Assembly (NCBI GenBank): GCA_017535945.1
Contig: JAFXTJ010000038.1
Coordinates: forward strand, 1 to 35,716
From: Lachnospiraceae bacterium
Lineage (GTDB): Bacteria; Bacillota; Clostridia; Lachnospirales; Lachnospiraceae
Length of the DNA: 35,716 bases
Direction of reading: 5' to 3'
Shown here: positions 1 to 5,564 of the stretch, piece after piece
How positions within the stretch are numbered: position 1 is the first letter of the stretch
Layout: the number at the start of each line of letters is the position of its first letter
The notes under the pieces: model-generated
Told to the model about the DNA's origin: nothing
Databases searched by the model: none
The model's input: only the letters and a program-made list of their open reading frames with translations
Translations under genes and position numbers: made by a program

Positions 1-2
1 GA

Positions 3-812
3 GCCGGAGAAGGAGCCGGAGAGGGAGCCGGAGAAGGCGCGGGCGATACGGGTGCCGACGACGCGGGTGCCGGAGACGATGCGGGCGACGCGGGAGCCGG
101 AGAAGGCGCGGGCGACGCGGGTGCCGGAGACGGTGCAGGCGCCGGTGATGCCGGAGCGGGCGCGGGAGACGGCGCGGGAGCCGGAGAAGGCGCAGGCGGC
201 GCTGGAAGCGGCGGTGCAGGAGGCGGCACGGGAGCCGGCAAGACGGCGGCGGGCACTCTGTCCAGAGATGCGCTGCTCTCCATCATCGGATCGCTGATCG
301 GGGATATCGATTCGCTGCAGGATGACCAGCTGGCGATCGTGATCACGGCGCTGTCCCGGTTTGCGGCGGACGGCAATATCCCTGCAAGGGATCTCGCGGG
401 AGAACTCACGACGGCGGGCGTCGCAAAGAACAATCCGTACCTCTACAGCCAGTTTACGGATGATAAGTCCAAAAAATTCGTATCCATCCAGGCCATCGGC
501 ATTGTGAAGGGGATGCGTTACCTCTACAACGATTCGAGACAGCGGGCGACGCTGACCAAGGGCGGCCAGGTCTACACCTTTACCGTCGGGAGTGCGAACG
601 CGCAGCACGGCGGCGAGGATCTGCCGATGAAGCAGGTCGCGGTCTTCAAGGATTCGGTCATGATCGCGAGCGAGGACGCTTTCGACATCTTCGTATGCAC
701 GGCGCAGTATGTGCCGAAGAGCGCCTATTCGGTCTGTGTCACGGAGCCTGTCGAGACCGGCGCGCAGACACTCTACGACGCCTTCGTGAATGCCCTGGGC
801 GGCGGACAGTAA
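3..812 (+). CDS. Partial hypothetical protein with Gly/Ala/acidic low-complexity linker (5' end outside window)
   Basis: The reading frame is open from the first bases of the window to a TAA at 810-812, so the start lies upstream. About 75 residues of GAG(E/D)-type repeat (bases 3-245) lead into a folded-looking domain of about 185 residues beginning near TLSRDALLSIIG. That domain ends with FVCTAQYVPKSAYS and a short helix near LYDAFVNALGG. I do not recognise the family. The linker looks flexible and very acidic, joining an unseen N-terminal part to the C-terminal domain. It sits 14 bp upstream of the DUF4255 gene, so it is probably in the CIS operon. Other frames through the linker are artefacts of its G-rich composition. 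Confidence 0.75.
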   Translation, partial: AGEGAGEGAGEGAGDTGADDAGAGDDAGDAGAGEGAGDAGAGDGAGAGDAGAGAGDGAGAGEGAGGAGSGGAGGGTGAGKTAAGTLSRDALLSIIGSLIGDIDSLQDDQLAIVITALSRFAADGNIPARDLAGELTTAGVAKNNPYLYSQFTDDKSKKFVSIQAIGIVKGMRYLYNDSRQRATLTKGGQVYTFTVGSANAQHGGEDLPMKQVAVFKDSVMIASEDAFDIFVCTAQYVPKSAYSVCVTEPVETGAQTLYDAFVNALGGGQ

Positions 813-826
813 GGGGAAGGAGCACT

Positions 827-1423
827 ATGGCAGATTATCCGATCATCGCCGACGTGAGCGGCTACATCGTCAGAACACTCAGGGAGAAGATGTGCCCGGA
901 GCCCATCCCTTCGCCCAACAATATCGAGATCTCCTCGCCTGCCTCGCAGGACGTGGACTATATCGTCGGACTGTATCTCTATGACATCAAGGAGGATGTG
1001 GAAGTCACCCGCCCCAATTATATCCAGCACGGGAGGGTGCAGCTGCAAAAGCCGCCAAGACCATACGCCCTGTTCTACATGGTCTTTATCAACGGGGGAT
1101 CCCAGATGGGGCTTAAGGATCCCGACATACAAAAGATCATCGGCAAGGTCGCGCAGATCGTCAACGACAACAACGCGGTCAGGCCGGCCACTCTGCAGTC
1201 GTGGCTCACCGAAGAGGAACCTCCGATCGTACTGTCTCAGGCGAAGATAAGTCTGGAGGAAAAGGTACGGGTGTGGCAGGCGATCAACAAGCCATACCAG
1301 GTCAGCCTGTTCTACAAGGCGGCACCCGTTTACCTGTCCAGCGCGGAAGTCATCAACACCCCGCGCGTCGTGGACGCCACTTTTACGCTGCAGCTTAATT
1401 CAGAAAGGAGGGGAGAAGAGTAA
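827..1423 (+). CDS. DUF4255 family protein (CIS tail terminator/cap, Afp16/Pvc16-like)
   Basis: A 198-aa protein starting MADYPIIADVSGYIV at ATG 827, with an AAGGAG ribosome site just upstream. The frame is open further upstream but overlaps the previous gene, so 827 is preferred. The N-terminal helix, the VDYIVGLYLYDIKED strand segment, the RPYALFYMVF strand and the KPYQVSLFYKAAPVYLSS near the C terminus match the DUF4255 pattern. In known CIS (Afp16/Pvc16) this family caps the distal end of the tube and sheath and terminates tail polymerisation. Length is normal for the family. It is followed after 2 bp by the next gene, so the two are probably translationally coupled. Confidence 0.88.
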   Translation: MADYPIIADVSGYIVRTLREKMCPEPIPSPNNIEISSPASQDVDYIVGLYLYDIKEDVEVTRPNYIQHGRVQLQKPPRPYALFYMVFINGGSQMGLKDPDIQKIIGKVAQIVNDNNAVRPATLQSWLTEEEPPIVLSQAKISLEEKVRVWQAINKPYQVSLFYKAAPVYLSSAEVINTPRVVDATFTLQLNSERRGEE

Positions 1424-1425
1424 CA

Positions 1426-2175
1426 ATGGGAGCTTCTGTGATACGTGCACGGCTCGGACTGCTGATCCGGCTGATCGACACCACAACGGGAGCTGCGGTC
1501 GAAGAAAGCAATGTGCAGTTCTTCGTGAACGGACAGACAGCACGTCCGGCGCCGCGCGGCAATGGCAGCTTCGTGTTTATCAACATAGAACGCATCAATG
1601 TCGAGCTGCGTGTGAGCGTTTTCGGCTATGAGGACGCGGTATGTCAGGTACGGTATGAAGAACTGGACGACAGGATCCCAACCTGCGACATCTTCCTGAT
1701 ACCGTCAGAGAAGAATGCAAAAGGGGAGACAGTCATCGGCATTTTCGGAAACCTTCCTTTGATGGAAGCTCTGGAGGCGGCGGATCTCAACAGGCCACTG
1801 TGCCGGATCAGCGATTTTACGGAGAAAGACCGTAAGATGGGCGTCATCAAACAGACGGGACGCACGCTGGACATGGATGAGACGCATTACGCCCTCTTCA
1901 AGGCTGACATGACGAGCTACGAAAAGATCACGCTGTCCGGGATGGACGACAAGACGAAGCGCCTGATCCTCAGGGAACCCTTGCAGGAACCTTACACGGT
2001 GAACGCGCCGATCGCCAGGATCGTCTTCGGACAGACGGACGGATCGGGGAATTACCTCCTCCGTGTGCGGGACGACAGCGACAAGCTCATCTATCTCGTC
2101 CGCTATATCGTACAGGGAGAGGTCCGCTTTCAGCAGGTGGATTTTCACGACCCGGCTACATGGGATCTGAAGTGA
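1426..2175 (+). CDS. Hypothetical CIS-associated protein with N-terminal beta-sandwich-like region
   Basis: A 249-aa protein with an AAGGAGGGG ribosome site and ATG at 1426. Residues about 8-90 (LLIRLIDTTTGAAVEE, NGQTARPAPRGNGSFVF, CDIFLIPS) look like a carboxypeptidase-regulatory/Ig-type beta-sandwich. That is the kind of fold found in decoration or adaptor proteins. The remainder is mixed alpha/beta and ends FQQVDFHDPATWDLK. I do not recognise a named family. Its place between the cap gene and the PAAR-like gene suggests a particle-associated or assembly role. It could also be a tip or cargo adaptor for the adjacent PAAR-like protein; this is inference only. Confidence 0.7.
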   Translation: MGASVIRARLGLLIRLIDTTTGAAVEESNVQFFVNGQTARPAPRGNGSFVFINIERINVELRVSVFGYEDAVCQVRYEELDDRIPTCDIFLIPSEKNAKGETVIGIFGNLPLMEALEAADLNRPLCRISDFTEKDRKMGVIKQTGRTLDMDETHYALFKADMTSYEKITLSGMDDKTKRLILREPLQEPYTVNAPIARIVFGQTDGSGNYLLRVRDDSDKLIYLVRYIVQGEVRFQQVDFHDPATWDLK

Positions 2176-2218
2176 AGAGTCCGGATGTCGCGCAGTAAGA
2201 GGAACAAGGAGTGAGGCA

Positions 2219-2608
2219 ATGAGTGAATTGGTGGCATTGGGTGCCATGGCGATGTGTACCATGGGAGCGGCTCCGGCACCGATCAAGATGACATCCCAGC
2301 AAAAAGTGCTGGCCGGCGGAAAGCCCTTCGGGACGATCCAGGACTGCATGGGGATGTCGAATATCGGACCGTTCGGCGTCTGCACCTCACTGGCCAATCC
2401 GGCGGTTGCATCGGCGACTGCGGCTGCACTGGGAGTACTGACCCCGCAGCCCTGCACGCCCGTACCGGCGGGCACCTGGATCCCCACGAAGCCCAAGGTC
2501 ATCATCGGGGGAAAACCCTGCCTGACCTCGGACTGCAAGATGATGTGCGCCTACGCGGGATCGATCTCGATCACGCAGCCGGGGCAGTTCAAAGTGTCGG
2601 CATCCTGA
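2219..2608 (+). CDS. PAAR-like protein, DUF4280 family (spike tip)
   Basis: A 129-aa protein starting MSELVALGAMAMCTMGAAP, with AAGGAG upstream. Diagnostic DUF4280 segments are present: QQKVLAGGKPFGTIQDC, the PFGVCTSLANPAV stretch, TAAALGVLTPQPCTP, KVIIGGKPCLTSDCKMMC and the SISITQPGQ end. DUF4280 proteins are PAAR-like. PAAR proteins form a small cone on the central spike, sharpen it and often carry effectors. The length is the bare domain with no C-terminal effector extension. Several cysteines are conserved and may bind metal. In this cluster it is separated from the spike gene by about 11 kb. Confidence 0.9.
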   Translation: MSELVALGAMAMCTMGAAPAPIKMTSQQKVLAGGKPFGTIQDCMGMSNIGPFGVCTSLANPAVASATAAALGVLTPQPCTPVPAGTWIPTKPKVIIGGKPCLTSDCKMMCAYAGSISITQPGQFKVSAS

Positions 2609-2647
2609 CAGGCGAGCGAAAACAAAGATTCATAAAGGAGGAATCGG

Positions 2648-4354
2648 ATGGCTGAGTATTTTTCACCCGGAGTATATGTGGAGGAATATGACAATTCTCC
2701 GCGCAGTATTGAAGGCGTTGGCACCAGCACGGCAGGTTTTGTCGGTCTGGCGGAAAAGGGACCCGTAGAGGGTGCGCCTTCCCTGGTAACAAGCTACAAG
2801 AGCTTCACCTCGCAGTTCGGCGGTTATCTGTCGGAATTTGCCTACGGTGAGTACCGCTATCTGGCGGCCAGTGTCGAGCAGTTCTTCCAGAACGGCGGCA
2901 CCAGGTGCTATGTCGCCCGTGTCGTACCGAGCGATGCCAAGTGCGCCGAGGCCGAGAGCGGCATCCTGACCGTACGTGCAAAGAACCCCGGCAAGTGGGG
3001 CAACCGCGTACAGGTGGTCGTATCCGGTGCGAGGAACAAGAAACTGCAGATCATCGAGAAGACGGAAGCCGGCTACAAGGCCAAGAGTGCGGAAGGCTTC
3101 CGCGAGGGCGATGTCCTTGAATTTGAAGGAAATTTCTACAAGATCGTCACCATCATGGACGGTATCCTCACCTTCAGTGACGAGCTGCCGGACAAGGCGA
3201 TCGACAAGGCCATGGTGCCGAAGTCGGTGCTGCAGCTGGTGAGCTTTGACATGTCGGTGCGTTATGCCGACCAGATTGAGAATTACGCCGATCTGTCCCT
3301 CAACATCACTTCCCCGCGCTACATCGGTTCCAGGCTTGCGCTGAGCGAGCTCGTGGATATCGAGATCAAGCCCGTGGAAGAGGCGGCGGATCCCGTGGCC
3401 CTGATCCTTGACAACGACGGCGCTGCCGGCTCCTTCCTGCTGGATGGCGGTACGGACGGCAATGTCGACAAGGTCAACGCCGGTACCTTTATCGGTATCG
3501 ACAACGGCCCCGGCAAGCGCACGGGTATCCAGGCTTTCCTGGAGAATTCCAATGTCGCCATGATGGCGGTCCCGGGCGTGACGATCCCCGAGGTGATGGT
3601 CGCTCTCATCGCTCACTGCGAGAATCTGCACAGCCGTTTCGCGGTCCTGGATATGCCCAAGGATCTGTACAAGACCAAGGATCTGATCGACTACCGCAGC
3701 ATGGTGGATTCCACCTATGCGGCCATGTATCATCCGTGGATCCAGGTATTCGACCGCGCGGCCAACAAAGCGTCCTTCATCCCGCCTTCAGGTGCGGTGA
3801 TGGGCGTCTACTCCAGAACAGACATCGCACGCGGTGTGCATAAGGCTCCCGCCAATGAGACCGTACAGTGCACGGGTCTGTCTGTGAACTACACCAAGGC
3901 GGAACAGGACATCCTGAACCCGGAGGGGATCAACCTCATCCGTGCGCTGCCCGGCCAGGGCATCCGCGTATGGGGCGCCAGGACAGCGTCCAGCAACTCT
4001 TCGTTCAAGTATGTCAACGTACGCAGACTGTTCATCTTCGTAGAGGAGAGCATCAAGGCCAATACGAACTGGGTCGTGTTCGAACCCAACGATGCAACCC
4101 TCTGGCAGCGCGTGGCTCTCACGGTCTCGTCCTTCCTGGACACCCTGTGGAGAAACGGCATGCTCGCCGGCGGCTCCGCATCCGAGAGCTATTTCGTGGA
4201 GATCGGCCCCAGCACCATGAGCAGGGACGATATCATGAACGGACGGCTCATTTGTAACATCGGTATCGCTCCTTCCAGACCTGCCGAATTCGTCATCTTC
4301 CGTGTGACACAGCACACGGCGGAAGCCGGCGGCGGTGAAGGCGGCGAGGGTTAA
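2648..4354 (+). CDS. Contractile tail sheath protein
   Basis: A 568-aa protein with an AAAGGAGG ribosome site and ATG 2648. The N terminus has the sheath signature FSPGVYVEEYDNSPRSIEGV followed by TAGFVGLAEKGP. The C-terminal domain has the polymerisation core: FIPPSGAVMGVYSRTD, GVHKAPANE, GIRVWGARTAS, VNVRRLFIFVEESI and the RPAEFVIFRVTQ closing strand. These match phage T4 gp18/Afp2-4 sheath subunits. The sheath stores the energy of contraction around the inner tube. The middle (about residues 95-290) is a variable insertion domain exposed on the surface. Only one sheath gene is seen, whereas Afp has three. The end is Gly/Glu-rich (GGGEGGEG). Confidence 0.97.
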   Translation: MAEYFSPGVYVEEYDNSPRSIEGVGTSTAGFVGLAEKGPVEGAPSLVTSYKSFTSQFGGYLSEFAYGEYRYLAASVEQFFQNGGTRCYVARVVPSDAKCAEAESGILTVRAKNPGKWGNRVQVVVSGARNKKLQIIEKTEAGYKAKSAEGFREGDVLEFEGNFYKIVTIMDGILTFSDELPDKAIDKAMVPKSVLQLVSFDMSVRYADQIENYADLSLNITSPRYIGSRLALSELVDIEIKPVEEAADPVALILDNDGAAGSFLLDGGTDGNVDKVNAGTFIGIDNGPGKRTGIQAFLENSNVAMMAVPGVTIPEVMVALIAHCENLHSRFAVLDMPKDLYKTKDLIDYRSMVDSTYAAMYHPWIQVFDRAANKASFIPPSGAVMGVYSRTDIARGVHKAPANETVQCTGLSVNYTKAEQDILNPEGINLIRALPGQGIRVWGARTASSNSSFKYVNVRRLFIFVEESIKANTNWVVFEPNDATLWQRVALTVSSFLDTLWRNGMLAGGSASESYFVEIGPSTMSRDDIMNGRLICNIGIAPSRPAEFVIFRVTQHTAEAGGGEGGEG

Positions 4355-4383
4355 TGTTCAGTCTGCATACAGGAGGGTAATTT

Positions 4384-4890
4384 ATGGCTACAACACCTAC
4401 AGCATATGACAACGGAAAAGGTTCCGCATATCCGTTAACAAAAATGAACTTCCTCGTCACGGTCGCCACCGTGGCAGGAACGGCTGCATTCAGTGAGGTC
4501 TCCGGTGTGGAGGCTTCGGTGGACGTCATCGAGTTCCGTCAGGGCAACTCCGGTTCCCTGGCACCGGTGAAGCTCCCCGGCCTGGTGAAGCATGGCAATG
4601 TCACGCTCCGCATGGGCTACATCCTCGACAGCGCGTTCAAGACCTGGATCCAGGAGTGTGTCTCCGAGATCCGCGGCCAGATCCCGCGCAATGATGTCAC
4701 GATCGAGCTGATCGACATCAACGCCGGTGCGCCGATCGCCCTCGTCGAGTCCCCTGTCGGCACAAGACAGTGGACCCTGACCAACGCGTGGGTCACCAAG
4801 TACAACGCTCCCGATCTGGATGCGAAGACGAGCGACGTGGCCATTGAGTCCGTCGAGATCGCCTACGAAGAGCTGGTAATACCAAACTAA
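4384..4890 (+). CDS. Contractile tail inner tube protein (gp19-like, Afp1/Pvc1-like)
   Basis: A 168-aa protein, the usual tube-subunit size, 29 bp after the sheath, with an AGGAGG ribosome site. Typical features are NFLVTVATVAGTAAFSEVSGVE near the N terminus (split by one loop), VIEFRQGN, VKLPGLVKHGNVTLRMG and a C-terminal strand ending SVEIAYEELVIPN. This family forms hexameric rings that stack into the tube through which cargo passes. The sheath-tube order and short spacing match other CIS and phage tails. A perfect 13-bp inverted repeat follows the stop codon and may stabilise this abundant transcript segment. Confidence 0.95.
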   Translation: MATTPTAYDNGKGSAYPLTKMNFLVTVATVAGTAAFSEVSGVEASVDVIEFRQGNSGSLAPVKLPGLVKHGNVTLRMGYILDSAFKTWIQECVSEIRGQIPRNDVTIELIDINAGAPIALVESPVGTRQWTLTNAWVTKYNAPDLDAKTSDVAIESVEIAYEELVIPN

Positions 4891-4910
4891 TCAGTTCAAG
4901 TGCAGTGAGA

Positions 4911-4939
4911 CGGCGTACGATCCTCCGGATCGTACGCCG
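4911..4939 (+). promoter_or_regulatory. Perfect 13-bp inverted repeat between tube gene and chaperone-like gene
   Basis: CGGCGTACGATCC (4911-4923), loop TCC (4924-4926) and the exact complement (4927-4939) form a strong G+C-rich RNA hairpin. No U-run follows, so it is not a classical intrinsic terminator. It lies 20 bp after the tube stop and 42 bp before the next start. By analogy with hairpins after abundant structural genes, it may protect the sheath-tube mRNA or partly attenuate downstream expression. The pairing is seen directly; the role is inference. Confidence 0.75.
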
Positions 4940-4981
4940 GACAGTACATTTGAGCGACAGACCGATCACAGGAGGTAGATT

Positions 4982-5344
4982 ATGGACACCGAGTACGAAT
5001 TCACATTACCCAAGGGTTATCTGGACAGCGCGGGTGAAGTGCACCGGCGCGGCAGGATGCGCCTGGCGACCGCGGGGGATGAGATCTCCGCGACCCATGA
5101 TCCGCGTGTGTTATCGAACCCCAGTTACCTGACCATCGTGGTCCTCTCCCGGGTCATCACACAGCTGGAGGGCGTGGATAATGTGACGGCGACGACGATC
5201 GAACGGCTCTTTACCGCCGATCTCGCCTATCTGCAGGATATGTACCAGCGGATCAACGACATCGAGCCGCCCGTGATGCAGGTGGTGTGTCCGGACTGCG
5301 GCAGACAGTTTGAGGTGCCGCTAAATTTTACAGGGGAGGGCTGA
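4982..5344 (+). CDS. Phage/CIS tail assembly protein (gp26/chaperone-like) with C-terminal CxxC
   Basis: A 120-aa protein, ATG 4982 after an AGGAGG site. It reads MDTEYEFTLPKGYLDSAGEV, then RMRLATAGDEI, DPRVLSNPSYLTIVVLSRVI and ADLAYLQDMYQRIN. This resembles the short tail assembly proteins that follow tube genes in phages and CIS (T4 gp26 / tail assembly chaperone class). The C terminus has one CPDC pair, like half of a zinc ribbon. Its last codons contain the slippery heptamer A-AAT-TTT (5323-5329), and the next frame continues open. A fraction of ribosomes therefore probably make a 188-aa fusion with the DUF6760-like segment (5314-5547), as in phage lambda G/GT. Confidence 0.8.
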   Translation: MDTEYEFTLPKGYLDSAGEVHRRGRMRLATAGDEISATHDPRVLSNPSYLTIVVLSRVITQLEGVDNVTATTIERLFTADLAYLQDMYQRINDIEPPVMQVVCPDCGRQFEVPLNFTGEG

Positions 5345-5547
5345 GGCTTTACCCGGAGGATGAACTGTATCGGGAAATGGCTTTCATCTCCTATTATTTT
5401 CACTGGAGCAGGGAGGAGGTGCTGGCCATCGATCACAGGAGCCGCAGAAGATGGTGCGGCGAGATCTCCGGGATCAATGAGAAGCTGAATCCCTCCAAAG
5501 ACAAAAAGGAAAAGAGCATTTTTGACATGAAAGCCACGACGAGGTAA
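5314..5547 (+). CDS. DUF6760-like segment, probably expressed as -1 frameshift extension of the preceding gene
   Basis: This frame encodes LRLYPEDELYREMAFISYYF, then HWSREEVLAIDHRSRRRWC and a Lys-rich end. The H/Y-F-HW, EE(V/I)L and RRRW pattern is that of the small DUF6760-type proteins found beside CIS tube genes, and it resembles the T part of phage G/GT tail chaperones. The coordinates mark the open -1 frame, not a separate start. The only internal starts are CTG (5341, 5365) and an ATG at 5377 with no good ribosome site. Independent initiation at ATG would remove the conserved YPEDELY segment. The stop at 5545-5547 is 17 bp before the next ATG. Confidence 0.75.
   Translation, partial: GAAKFYRGGLRLYPEDELYREMAFISYYFHWSREEVLAIDHRSRRRWCGEISGINEKLNPSKDKKEKSIFDMKATTR
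5323..5329 (+). promoter_or_regulatory. Candidate -1 programmed ribosomal frameshift site (A AAT TTT)
   Basis: In the frame of the 4982 gene the codons read ctA AAT TTT aca, a canonical X-XXY-YYZ heptamer, five codons before the TGA at 5342-5344. Slipping back one base enters a frame open from 5314 (after a TGA at 5311-5313) to the TAA at 5545-5547. That frame has no ATG, GTG or TTG before 5377. GAGGTG at 5312-5317 is a Shine-Dalgarno-like element just upstream, the kind that can stimulate -1 shifting. I did not identify a convincing downstream pseudoknot. The heptamer and overlap are seen directly; frameshifting is inferred. Confidence 0.72.
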
Positions 5548-5564
5548 CCGGAAAAGAGGCGCTT

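Noticed and set aside
52-297. Short Arg/Pro/Glu-rich open frame at the window start
   Set aside because: It is an out-of-frame reading of the Gly/Ala/acidic linker of the gene that runs from base 3 to 812; the G-rich repeat removes stops from several frames.
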